From NCBI GenBank assembly GCA_030431255.1, contig JAUIJL010000003.1, forward strand, positions 186,001 through 250,000: a stretch of DNA of 64,000 nt, written 5' to 3'. The translations under genes and the position numbers were made by a program. How positions within the stretch are numbered: the first letter of the stretch is position 1; each line of letters starts with the position of its first letter. The notes under the pieces were generated by a model, which worked only from the letters and a program-made list of their open reading frames with translations, was not told the DNA's origin and made no database searches. Shown one piece after another: positions 41,551-50,013 of this stretch. Source of the stretch: Thermoanaerobaculia bacterium (GTDB taxonomy: Bacteria > Acidobacteriota > Thermoanaerobaculia > Multivoradales > J023).

Positions 41551-43370
41551 GCCGGGCTCTCGACTACGCCTTCTTGGGGGTCGCCGGACGGGTTCTCAAC
41601 TCGGGCCAAGCCAGGTCCTTGTTGATGTCCGGCGCCCTTCACGACCTCTTTCGAGTCGAAGCACCGGAGGGGTCCCAATGGGTTCCCTTGGTGGACTTCC
41701 TACGCCATCACTGGACCGTGCCCGGCAAAGTGCTGCTGGTGTACGAGCTGAATGGGCCGATTCGCTTCGCCTCCGACAAGGATCGGGAGACCCTGAAAGA
41801 GGCGTGGATCCACTGGCGGACGGGCGTGGATGGCGACACCCTGGCCATCCGTCGCATGCTCGACGGCAAGCGATTCGACCAAGGGGTCAAACAACTCGAG
41901 TCGACCTTCGACCAGAATCTGCAGAATGCCATCGGCAATCCGACCGTGGCCTTCGAGCTGTTGCGTCAGCTCTGCTCTTGCTCCCGCTTTCGCTCCGAGG
42001 ACGGTCGAGCGGCTCTCGACCAAGATCTGCTGATTTTGATCGAGGGGGCGGACTTGGCTTTGCCCGAGGGGCAGGTGACGTCCCTTTCGGACGCCGATCG
42101 TCACCGGCTGGCGATTTGCACGGATTGGTTCTCGGACCCGGGATTTCTCGATGGCCGAGATGCGGTGGTGCTGTTGGCGGAATCCCGCAGCTTGGTCAAT
42201 CATCGGATCGCCCGGCTGCCGCAGGTTCTCGAAGTGGAGATTCCGGCTCCCGATTTGGATCAGCGACGGGCCTTGATCGAGGAATATGTCGCGGATTTTC
42301 CGGATCTCGCCCTCGGGCAATCCGTGGAAGGCTTGTCGGAGCTGACCGCCGGGCTGTCGATCCACGCGCTCTTGCAGATGCTCAAGGGGGCCGCCCACGG
42401 AAATCAGGAGCTGAATCGGGCGGAGGTGGTCTCGAAGGTGGAGATCTTCGTGCAATCCCAGCTCGGCGAGGACGTGATCGAGATCAAGAAACCCTCCCAC
42501 CGCCTCGAGGATGTGGTGGGCTTTACCGATCTCAAGGCTTTTTTGCGCAGCGAGCTGATTCCTCGATTCCAAGATTCCGGCGGTGGCGCCCTGCCCGGCG
42601 CCGCGGTGGCCGGGCCGATCGGCGGTGGCAAGACCTTTATCTTCGAGGCCGTGGCCTCGGAGCTCGACATGGTCGTGGTGGTGCTCAAGAATTTGAGAAG
42701 CCAGTGGTTCGGACAAACCGACGTCATCTTCGAGCGGCTGCGGCGGGCGTTGCAGGCGCTCTCGAAGGTGGTCATCTTCGTCGACGAGGCGGACACCCAA
42801 TTCGGCGGCATCGGCCCGGGAGCCCACGCCACCGAGCGTAGGCTGACCGGAAAAATTCAGCAGATGATGTCGGATCCGGCCTTGCGTGGCAGGGTCTTTT
42901 GGCTGTTGATGACCGCTCGCATTCACCACCTTTCCCCGGATATCCGCCGGCCGGGCCGAGTCGGGGATTTGATCATTCCCGTCTTGGACCCCACCGGCGA
43001 CGATCGCAGAGCTTTTCTAATTTGGGTCCTCGGCGCCGTGCTCAGCGAGTCGCCGACCGACGACGAGATCTTCCGACTGGACCAAGTCACCAAGGGATAC
43101 TCGGCGGCGGCCTTCGCTGCATTGCGTGGTCAGCTGAAGGCGGCGGCTCGACGGCGAGAGCCGGGAGAGGATTTCGACATTGAGGCGGTGCTGGAGATCG
43201 CCGGCGACCTGATCCCGCCCGCGATTGGTGAGACCCGTCGCTACCAGACCCTTCAGGCGTTGCTCAACTGCACCCGTCGGCGACTGTTGCCGGATCCGGA
43301 AATGGACCTGGCCCAGCGCGAGGTCTGGAGCCGCGAGATTCAACAGCTCGAAGCCAAGGGCATCGGCTGA
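41547..43370 (+). CDS. Classic AAA+ ATPase with a degenerate N-terminal AAA domain (Ycf46/Vps4-like)
   Basis: 607 aa. The N-terminal half (about 1-310) has AAA-like features without a Walker A: LLILIEGADLA resembles a Walker B, VVLLAES a sensor, and EIPAPDLDQRRALI a small-domain start. The second domain (about 325-560) is complete: Walker A GPIGGGKT at about 356, a WFG pore-loop motif, Walker B VVIFVDEAD at about 408-416 and the IRRPGRVG arginine finger. This is the classic AAA clade (FtsH, Vps4, Ycf46). Next to a PspA/ESCRT-III protein it would be the candidate remodelling ATPase. The start is GTG 41547, overlapping the bridging ORF stop; the track-extended start at 41412 lies inside pspA. 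Confidence 0.88.
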   Translation: MSRALDYAFLGVAGRVLNSGQARSLLMSGALHDLFRVEAPEGSQWVPLVDFLRHHWTVPGKVLLVYELNGPIRFASDKDRETLKEAWIHWRTGVDGDTLAIRRMLDGKRFDQGVKQLESTFDQNLQNAIGNPTVAFELLRQLCSCSRFRSEDGRAALDQDLLILIEGADLALPEGQVTSLSDADRHRLAICTDWFSDPGFLDGRDAVVLLAESRSLVNHRIARLPQVLEVEIPAPDLDQRRALIEEYVADFPDLALGQSVEGLSELTAGLSIHALLQMLKGAAHGNQELNRAEVVSKVEIFVQSQLGEDVIEIKKPSHRLEDVVGFTDLKAFLRSELIPRFQDSGGGALPGAAVAGPIGGGKTFIFEAVASELDMVVVVLKNLRSQWFGQTDVIFERLRRALQALSKVVIFVDEADTQFGGIGPGAHATERRLTGKIQQMMSDPALRGRVFWLLMTARIHHLSPDIRRPGRVGDLIIPVLDPTGDDRRAFLIWVLGAVLSESPTDDEIFRLDQVTKGYSAAAFAALRGQLKAAARRREPGEDFDIEAVLEIAGDLIPPAIGETRRYQTLQALLNCTRRRLLPDPEMDLAQREVWSREIQQLEAKGIG

Positions 43371-43388
43371 GCGCGGAGCCGAGACTCG

Positions 43389-44537
43389 ATGAGGGTTTTG
43401 GTCTTGGAGCCGTTCTACGGCGGTAGCCATCGCCGATTCCTGGACCGCTGGCGCCAGGGAAGCCGTCACGACTTGGACCTGCTGACCCTCTCCGCCCACC
43501 ATTGGAAATGGCGGATGCGCCATGGCGCGGTGGACTTTGCCGACCAGGCTCGGGAGCTGATGGGGCAGGGGGCTAGGTGGGACGTGCTCTTCTGTTCCGA
43601 CATGTTGGGTCTGGCGGAATTTCGGGGCTTGTTGCCGTCGTTGCCCGGCTTGCCCAGCGTGGCCTATTTCCACGAGAATCAGCTGACTTACCCCGTGCGG
43701 GAGGAGCGTGAGCGCGACATGCATTTCGCGGTCACGAACCTGACCACGGCGTTGGCGGCAGACGAGATTTGGTGGAATTCCGCCTTTCATCGCGACGATT
43801 TTCTCGGCGCGGCGGAGCGCTGGCTGGCGCGCATGCCGAAGAGCCGGCTGTCGCAGGCCCCCGAGCGCATCCGCCGCAAATCACAAGTCGTGCCACAGGG
43901 GATCGAGATGCCGCCTGAGTCGGCGTTGGCCGCAAGGCGGGCGGGTGGCGATCCACGACCCCTGAGCATCCTGTGGGCCGGTCGTTGGGAATTCGACAAG
44001 AATCCGGAGCTTTTCTTTCAAGTCATCGAAAGGCTGGAGCGGCGTGGGGTCGACTTCAGGCTCAACGTGTTGGGGGAAAGCTATCGCCAAAGCCCTGAGA
44101 TCTTTGAGCAGGTACGGACGCGCCTCGCTCACCGGATCGATCGATGGGGCTATCAGGCGAGCCGCGATGAGTATTGGCAAGCCCTATGCGCCTCCGATAT
44201 TTTTGTCTCCACGGCCGATCACGAGTTCTTCGGCGTGGCCGCGGCCGAGGCGATCGCCGCCGGGTGCTTCCCCCTCCTACCGAATAGGCTGGCCTACCCG
44301 GGTCTCTTGTCGGCCATGCCGGAGTCACAGCGCAGACAGCACCTCTACGACTCAACCGAGGTCCTGGAGCAACGTCTAGTGGCTCTGGCAGCCCGGGTTG
44401 CGGAAGGGCAGGGTTGTTGGGCCGAGGATCCGGACATAGGGCGCAAGGCGATGGCTCCCTATGCATGGTCCGTAGTCCGCCACCGTCTCGACAATGGCTT
44501 GGAGCGGGTCGCGGGAGCAAGTGCCTTACTGGAGTAG
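43389..44537 (+). CDS. DUF3524 glycosyltransferase (tRNA-queuosine alpha-mannosyltransferase family)
   Basis: 382 aa GT-B glycosyltransferase with the DUF3524 N-terminus LVLEPFYGGSHRRFLD, then VAYFHENQLTYPV and WWNSAFHRDDF. The Rossmann donor side has ILWAGRWEFDKNPE and STADHEFFGVAAAEA. Eukaryotic members (QTMAN/GTDC1) mannosylate queuosine in tRNA-Asp. Bacterial homologues are common but little studied. It begins 18 nt after the AAA+ stop, so it may share its transcript without sharing function. The donor and acceptor here are unproven. Confidence 0.85.
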   Translation: MRVLVLEPFYGGSHRRFLDRWRQGSRHDLDLLTLSAHHWKWRMRHGAVDFADQARELMGQGARWDVLFCSDMLGLAEFRGLLPSLPGLPSVAYFHENQLTYPVREERERDMHFAVTNLTTALAADEIWWNSAFHRDDFLGAAERWLARMPKSRLSQAPERIRRKSQVVPQGIEMPPESALAARRAGGDPRPLSILWAGRWEFDKNPELFFQVIERLERRGVDFRLNVLGESYRQSPEIFEQVRTRLAHRIDRWGYQASRDEYWQALCASDIFVSTADHEFFGVAAAEAIAAGCFPLLPNRLAYPGLLSAMPESQRRQHLYDSTEVLEQRLVALAARVAEGQGCWAEDPDIGRKAMAPYAWSVVRHRLDNGLERVAGASALLE

Positions 44538-44545
44538 CGCGGTGA

Positions 44546-44574
44546 TTGCCTTCCGCCCGGCGACGCGTTAATTT
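44546..44574 (+). promoter_or_regulatory. Promoter placed for a leaderless FKBP mRNA
   Basis: TTGCCT (44546-44551), a 17-bp spacer and TAATTT (44569-44574). The start point would be near 44581, two bases before the ATG at 44583. No Shine-Dalgarno precedes the ATG. Confidence 0.45.
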
Positions 44575-44582
44575 ACGCGGCC

Positions 44583-45425
<843 letters not shown>

Positions 45426-45438
45426 GGCGCGGGGCCGA

Positions 45439-46623
45439 CTAATCCGCCTTGACGCCGGCGGCTCTCGGGGCGCCGCTTACCTTTCGGGTGGCGCCCCGAC
45501 GTCCGGACTTCTTCAGCTCGGCCAAGCCTTCCTGCAGGCGATGCAGCACCAAATCGAGCCCGGTCTCTTCCGGAGTCTCGACCGTCAAATGCACGAAGCT
45601 CAGGCTCAGCTCCATGCGCCCCAGGCCGTATTCCACTTCACGGTCATTGATCGACCGGCTCAGCCGTTCCGTCACGTTGGCGGTGGCGACTGGGTCACAG
45701 CTCGGCAGCACCACTAGGAAGGAGTCGCCTCCGAGGCGACCCATGGTGTCGTAGGGACGAACCAAGGAGCCGAGGCGCCAAGCCACTTCTTGTAAGATCA
45801 CGTCTCCTTGCTCTTCGCCCACCAAGCCGTTTATTTCTTGGAACTTATCCACGTCCGCCAGGATCAAGCCCAGGGGAGCGGTGCGGCGTTGGGCCCGAGC
45901 AATTTCTCGCCGGACCATCTTGAGGATGGCGTCGCGATTCCACAGGCCGGTGAGGGCATCGTGGCTGGAAAGCTCCACGGCTCGATCGTGGGCCGACTCC
46001 AGCTCGGCTCTTCGACGGTGGGCGAGGTGGAGAAGCCCGAGGTTCGAGGCGCAAAGGATCATGCAGAGAATCACCAGAAAGCTCTGGGACCGCCAGTGGT
46101 CGTCCAACCGCCCGTAAATGTCGGTGATTTGCTCGTGTACCCGGCTTTCCAGGGAGCTGAGGCCCTTGAGCACGGCGAATGAAGCGTCGAGGACCCTTTC
46201 TTGGGCGGCCGGCTCGACGTTGGCGGTGTCGTAAAAGAGGGCCCTTTGAAGCTGCTCCAATCCGGAGTCGAGCCGCTCGGCAGCCCCCTGGATCTTGCCG
46301 CTTCCGTGTTTGATCAGGTGTTGGGAGGATGTCCAGTGAGACTCCAGCTCGGGCCAGTCCTGCTGGTCGAAGACATCCGAGGTGGGGCGCTCCAAGACGG
46401 CCCGCATCGCCCGTAGGTCCGCGATCGAGCCTTGGTGTCGGGAAAGATCCTGGCGAAGGGCGATCGATCGGAAGAGCAGCAGAAGGCACCAAAGGGAGAT
46501 GGAAACCAAGAGAACCGCCAGAGTGGCGAGGGTCATTCGGTGGACCACCTCGCGACGGACGTTGGTCTTCGGGACCGCTCGAAGGGGCGGTGCGCCCGGG
46601 GCTCTCCTGTCGGTTTCAGCCAT
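45439..46623 (-). CDS. Membrane GGDEF-family protein with a GGDSF signature
   Basis: 394 aa: two membrane helices (about 28-50 and 180-200) enclose a helical periplasmic sensor region, followed by a GGDEF domain (about 225-375). The domain has DALTGLWNRD and LADVDKFQEINGLVGEEQGD, but the signature loop reads RLGGDSF: the second acidic residue is Ser, which usually impairs diguanylate cyclase activity. It may be a weak cyclase or a c-di-GMP/GTP-binding regulator. ATG 46623 is preferred over GTG 46662 because a TAAAAT -10 lies just upstream of it, giving a nearly leaderless start. It is convergent with the FKBP gene. Confidence 0.85.
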   Translation of the reverse strand: MAETDRRAPGAPPLRAVPKTNVRREVVHRMTLATLAVLLVSISLWCLLLLFRSIALRQDLSRHQGSIADLRAMRAVLERPTSDVFDQQDWPELESHWTSSQHLIKHGSGKIQGAAERLDSGLEQLQRALFYDTANVEPAAQERVLDASFAVLKGLSSLESRVHEQITDIYGRLDDHWRSQSFLVILCMILCASNLGLLHLAHRRRAELESAHDRAVELSSHDALTGLWNRDAILKMVRREIARAQRRTAPLGLILADVDKFQEINGLVGEEQGDVILQEVAWRLGSLVRPYDTMGRLGGDSFLVVLPSCDPVATANVTERLSRSINDREVEYGLGRMELSLSFVHLTVETPEETGLDLVLHRLQEGLAELKKSGRRGATRKVSGAPRAAGVKAD

Positions 46624-46631
46624 AACACTGG

Positions 46632-46637
46632 ATTTTA
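46632..46637 (-). promoter_or_regulatory. -10 element just upstream of the GGDEF gene
   Basis: On the minus strand TAAAAT (46637-46632) ends 8 nt before the ATG at 46623. A start point 7 nt downstream would fall at about 46625, two bases before the ATG. There is no convincing -35 at the usual spacing. Confidence 0.35.
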
Positions 46638-46683
46638 GCCTACGGAATCGGAGAAGCCACACAAATCAGTGACACTTCGCCGG

Positions 46684-46712
46684 TTGGCAGGGCAGGAAGC
46701 GGCACGCATAAT
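46684..46712 (+). promoter_or_regulatory. Promoter placed for a leaderless pheA mRNA
   Basis: TTGGCA (46684-46689), a 17-bp spacer and CATAAT (46707-46712). The predicted start at 46719-46720 is three bases before the first pheA ATG (46723). No Shine-Dalgarno is present. Confidence 0.6.
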
Positions 46713-46722
46713 ACGCCGCATT

Positions 46723-47898
46723 ATGATGCCAGGACCCGATCTACAGCAGCTGCGAGAGGACATCGAGGAAATCGATCGTCGGCTTCTCAAACATCTGAAA
46801 CGACGCATGGAGCTGGTCGACCGAGTCGCCCGGAGCAAGCTGGAAGCGGCATATCCCTTCCGCGACCAAAAGCGTGAGGACATCGTTTTGCAACGGGTAC
46901 GGGGCTTGGCCGTGGAGCTGGGCTTGGATCCTCACGGTATCGAACGCCTATATCGGCGGATCATGGAGATGTCGATCTCCCGCCAGCAGGCCTTGATGAA
47001 AACCCTGGATTCGTTGCCCTTGAGGGTCGCGTATCAGGGGGTCGAGGGCTCTTACAGCCACCTCACCGCCCAGCGCCGCTACGCCGGTCGCAAAGGGGGC
47101 GTGCTGCTCACCGGTTTCGACACCGTGCGGGAAGCGGTGGACGCGGTTCGTTCCGGCCAAGCGGATCTGACCCTATTGCCGATCGAGAACTCCACCGCCG
47201 GCAGCATCAACGAAACCTACGACGAGCTGGCGGAGGGCGGCTTGTCGATCAATGCCGAGGCCCTCAGCCAGGTCGAGCATTGCCTCTTGGGCCTGCCCGG
47301 CACCCAGCTGGACGAGATCCGCTTGGTGATCTCCCATTCGCAAGCCCTCGCACAATGCGCGGAGTTCCTCCGCGGGCTGCCTTTGGCCCGGCCCAAGGCG
47401 GAATTCGATACCGCCGGCTCCGCGGCTAAGGTTAAAGACGGCGAGGATCCCTCGGTGGCCGCCATCGCCAGTGAGTCGGCAGCCCGATTGCTGGGATTGG
47501 AGGTGCTGGCCCAAGGCATTCAGGATCGGGCGGGCAACTCCACCCGATTCGTGGAGGTCTCCCTCGAGGCGGCGCCTTGCCCCCACGACACCCCGTGCAA
47601 GACCTCGATCGTGATCAGCTTGGACCACAGCGCGGGCGCCCTGGGGGAGGTGCTGACCGAATTCGGTCGACGGGGCATCCAGCTCGCCAAGCTCGAATCC
47701 CGTCCGACGGTGACCGACCCTTGGAAATACCGCTTTTACGTGGACGTGGAAGCCCACGCAGACGACGCGTCCATGGTCGGTGCGTTGGAGAAGATCTCCC
47801 CGCTGTGCCATGAGATTCGGATTCTCGGGACGTATCCCATGGCGGACCGAGCGGAGCCGCTGGCCCAAGCCTCTCAGGAAGCCGACGACAAGCGATAA
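46723..47898 (+). CDS. pheA: Bifunctional chorismate mutase / prephenate dehydratase (P-protein)
   Basis: 391 aa in three parts: an AroQ-type chorismate mutase (about 5-90, IDRRLLKHLKRRMELV), a prephenate dehydratase domain (about 100-285, with IENSTAGSI and the GNSTRF motif) and a C-terminal ACT domain (about 300-375, with LAKLESRP) for phenylalanine feedback. It converts chorismate to phenylpyruvate in phenylalanine synthesis. Two ATGs (46723 and 46726) are adjacent. A frame-extended GTG at 46669 overlaps the promoter and is unlikely. It is transcribed alone, divergent from the GGDEF gene. Confidence 0.96.
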   Translation: MMPGPDLQQLREDIEEIDRRLLKHLKRRMELVDRVARSKLEAAYPFRDQKREDIVLQRVRGLAVELGLDPHGIERLYRRIMEMSISRQQALMKTLDSLPLRVAYQGVEGSYSHLTAQRRYAGRKGGVLLTGFDTVREAVDAVRSGQADLTLLPIENSTAGSINETYDELAEGGLSINAEALSQVEHCLLGLPGTQLDEIRLVISHSQALAQCAEFLRGLPLARPKAEFDTAGSAAKVKDGEDPSVAAIASESAARLLGLEVLAQGIQDRAGNSTRFVEVSLEAAPCPHDTPCKTSIVISLDHSAGALGEVLTEFGRRGIQLAKLESRPTVTDPWKYRFYVDVEAHADDASMVGALEKISPLCHEIRILGTYPMADRAEPLAQASQEADDKR

Positions 47899-47963
47899 GT
47901 AACTCGTAGCCTCAGGTTGGCTGCGCTCCCGTCGGTCGGTTTTCAGTGGAAAGGTCTGCTCTA

Positions 47964-47993
47964 TTGACAAAGGGGACCTTTTGGGTCCACAAT
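47964..47993 (+). promoter_or_regulatory. Promoter with an internal palindromic operator
   Basis: A consensus TTGACA (47964-47969), then CACAAT (47988-47993) with an 18-bp spacer. The spacer holds the inverted repeat GGACC-N5-GGTCC (47974-47988), a classical place for a repressor. A start near 48000 leaves about 107 nt before the small Cys-rich gene, containing a six-codon frame at 48004. Confidence 0.55.
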
Positions 47994-48106
47994 AGTTTCA
48001 CCTTATGGAGATTTTGTCTCAATAAGATCCTTGCCCGACCATCTCTGGACACTTCGCCCGCTCAGCCGGCCAATGGCTGCACGTGGGTCTTTCAGATACC
48101 GCGCCG

Positions 48107-48256
48107 ATGAAAAAGCTGAAGAATAAGTGCTGCAAGAAATATCGGAAGAAAGCCAAGGTCTGCTCGTCCTGCCCCCTCCGCGCGTGCTTGGATAAGAAAG
48201 AGCGGCGCGAGCTGATCGGCAAGTATCAATCCTCCAAGAAGAAAAAAGCAGCCTGA
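48107..48256 (+). CDS. Small Cys- and Lys-rich protein (49 aa)
   Basis: Forty-nine residues from ATG 48107 to TGA 48254-48256. Five cysteines lie in CC-x(9)-C-x2-C-P-x4-C, within a very basic sequence (KCCKKYRKKAKVCSSC). The pattern resembles small conserved bacterial proteins with a CC...CxxCP knuckle, probably binding zinc or iron and perhaps RNA. An in-frame GTG at 48083 would add eight residues. A good promoter with an operator-like palindrome lies about 100 bp upstream. The function is unknown. The gene is too short for standard ORF cut-offs, but base composition and motif support coding. Confidence 0.7.
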   Translation: MKKLKNKCCKKYRKKAKVCSSCPLRACLDKKERRELIGKYQSSKKKKAA

Positions 48257-48273
48257 GCCCCCGGGCCCTTTAA

Positions 48274-48302
48274 TTGCCGGCGTAAGGTTGGGTCGAAACA
48301 AT
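48274..48302 (+). promoter_or_regulatory. Promoter placed for a leaderless hydrolase-like mRNA
   Basis: TTGCCG (48274-48279), a 17-bp spacer and AACAAT (48297-48302). The predicted start point is the A of the ATG at 48309 itself. No Shine-Dalgarno precedes it. Confidence 0.4.
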
Positions 48303-48308
48303 CGACCC

Positions 48309-49883
48309 ATGAGCCGTTTCGCCCCCATGCTCGGCATGCTCCTTGCCCTTGCGGTCGGCGCCTGCGTGGACGACTGGGCCCAGATCGCACAACCACAAGA
48401 ACAAGACGGGGAATCTCTTGGATCCGTAGATTCCGGGGATCCCATGCTCGATGCCGCCTTTTTCGCAGGGTACGAGGCGGAGCTCGAAGCGTCGATGGAG
48501 CGCTTCCAAATTCCGGGGGCGGCCATGGCCGTGGTTCGAGGCGATCGGATCGTCTACCGAAAAGGCTTCGGCTTTCGGAACGTGGACCGCCAACAGCGGG
48601 TCACCGAAACCACCCTGTTCCGACTGGGCACCGTCAGCCGTACCTTGACCGCCACCATGTTGGGGGTCTTGGTCGATGAAGACCGGCTGGAATGGAACCA
48701 GCACCTGGCCGGCGGGGTCGAGCTGACCCAATTGCTCGAGCTCGGCAATCAGCAGCCGTCAGCGGGCCCCCAATTCCTGACCGGTCAATTGTCGCTCGAA
48801 GAGCTCATGGTAGAGCTGTCTGAGCTTCCTCCGACCCGGGCCGCCCGCTCAGGGGCCTCCTCCGATCCCCGTCGTTTGTTTGCCGCCACGGGATATGCCG
48901 CCATCATGGCTGGAGGGGAGAGGCGACCTCCCGAGGTCGGGTTTCGCCGGTTGATGCACGCCAAGCTCTTCGGTCCCGCGGATATGTCGCGCACTGCGGT
49001 GGGCGGGGAGCTGGCGGCCATGGGCGGTGATTTTGCCGGCGCCTACGGCATGGACTTGTCCGGGGCTGTGACGGAAATCGACTCCCCTGCGTTTTCGATT
49101 TTCTGCCCTTACGAAGGGGTGACCAGCACCGTTTCCGACATGGCGAGGTTTCTGGTGCTTCAAACCCAGGGAGGCATTGCCCAATCCCGCAAGCGGGTGA
49201 TTTCGCCGTCGAATCTCATGCTCTCGCGGGGAGCCCTCGATGCCGGGGCCAGCATTCCTGAAGGGATTGAGCCGGAGGGGGCCGAGGCCGGTCGGCTGTG
49301 CCGGGCTTGGCAAGGCGAGCAGCCCTGTCGTGAGGCGTTGGGCTGGTCGGTGGTGAGCCTCGGTGACGGTGAAACCCTGTGGACGACCCGCGGTGGCATC
49401 GCCGGCTATTCGGCGTCCCTGAGCTTCTTGGAGCAGTCTCAAATCGGGTGGGTGGTCCTCAACAACAAAGATCCCGAGCTCGGAGGGGACGCTTTCAGCG
49501 GCCAAGCCGTCGATTTATTCCTGGGTCGCCTGCTCAACCTACCTTGGGATCCGGAGACCCGGGAGCGGCGTCACCAAGAGCGTCTCGCCGAGCTCGAGAT
49601 GTTGGCGGAGGAGGCCCGCCCACCGTTGGTGGCCGAGGTCCGTCCGTACTTGGGCAGCTATGCCGGTGGGTGGCGTTTGAGCATGGACGACCGTCGGCTT
49701 CGCCTGCTGCGCCGTCTGGAGACCTTTCCAGTGGCCGCTTACAACGGTGACGGCTTCCTGATCCCCGAAGGGCCGGGGATCGGCACCCGGGTTCGTTTTC
49801 GCGAGCACCGGGACGGCTCCATCAGCATGGCCTTTTCCGCCGTGGACGGCTCGGAGCTGGCGAGCTTCGGCAAGGTCAACTAG
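48309..49883 (+). CDS. Lipoprotein with a beta-lactamase/serine-hydrolase fold lacking SxxK (probable pseudo-enzyme)
   Basis: 524 aa. A lipobox (LAVGAC, Cys near 19) precedes a class C beta-lactamase-like domain (about 50-420: FQIPGAAMAVVRGDRIVYRKGFG). Where active members have SVTK the sequence reads T-V-S-R (RLGTVSRT), and the YxN position reads F-A-A (LFAATGY), so nucleophile, general base and Tyr are all missing. The fold is otherwise well kept, including TTRGGIAGYSA where HxG is expected. A C-terminal lipocalin-like region (after 440, PYLGSYAGGW) is present. It probably binds a peptidoglycan-like or peptide ligand without cleaving it. Confidence 0.85.
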   Translation: MSRFAPMLGMLLALAVGACVDDWAQIAQPQEQDGESLGSVDSGDPMLDAAFFAGYEAELEASMERFQIPGAAMAVVRGDRIVYRKGFGFRNVDRQQRVTETTLFRLGTVSRTLTATMLGVLVDEDRLEWNQHLAGGVELTQLLELGNQQPSAGPQFLTGQLSLEELMVELSELPPTRAARSGASSDPRRLFAATGYAAIMAGGERRPPEVGFRRLMHAKLFGPADMSRTAVGGELAAMGGDFAGAYGMDLSGAVTEIDSPAFSIFCPYEGVTSTVSDMARFLVLQTQGGIAQSRKRVISPSNLMLSRGALDAGASIPEGIEPEGAEAGRLCRAWQGEQPCREALGWSVVSLGDGETLWTTRGGIAGYSASLSFLEQSQIGWVVLNNKDPELGGDAFSGQAVDLFLGRLLNLPWDPETRERRHQERLAELEMLAEEARPPLVAEVRPYLGSYAGGWRLSMDDRRLRLLRRLETFPVAAYNGDGFLIPEGPGIGTRVRFREHRDGSISMAFSAVDGSELASFGKVN

Positions 49884-49965
49884 CGGCTAGGGTAGCCGCC
49901 GACTGACTTTTGGGCCGTTTTAGGCACACAGTCTTTCCACGCTCGGCCGCGACTTTCGAGATGTC

Positions 49966-49984
49966 GACGTATACGACGTATACT
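49966..49984 (+). promoter_or_regulatory. Tandem GACGTATAC repeat with -10 element upstream of the sortilin-like gene
   Basis: GACGTATAC occurs twice head to tail (49966-49974 and 49975-49983). Each unit holds the palindrome GTATAC. The last T-containing step gives TATACT (49979-49984), a good -10, with a start near 49991. The repeat may be an operator. Confidence 0.4.
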
Positions 49985-50013
49985 CGGCGCTCCCAATCAT
50001 CAGGAGGTCTCGA

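Noticed and set aside
41700-42929. 409-codon minus-strand ORF
   Set aside because: Antisense to the AAA+ gene, which has intact Walker motifs; no motif in the antisense frame.
37108-43370. Classical ABC importer or TelA tellurite operon
   Set aside because: No permease, no ABC ATPase and no TelA protein; the ATPase is AAA+ and the SBP proteins lack transporter partners.
48004-48024. Six-codon leader peptide (MEILSQ) upstream of the Cys-rich gene
   Set aside because: Too short to support; no ribosome site and no attenuator-like structure seen.
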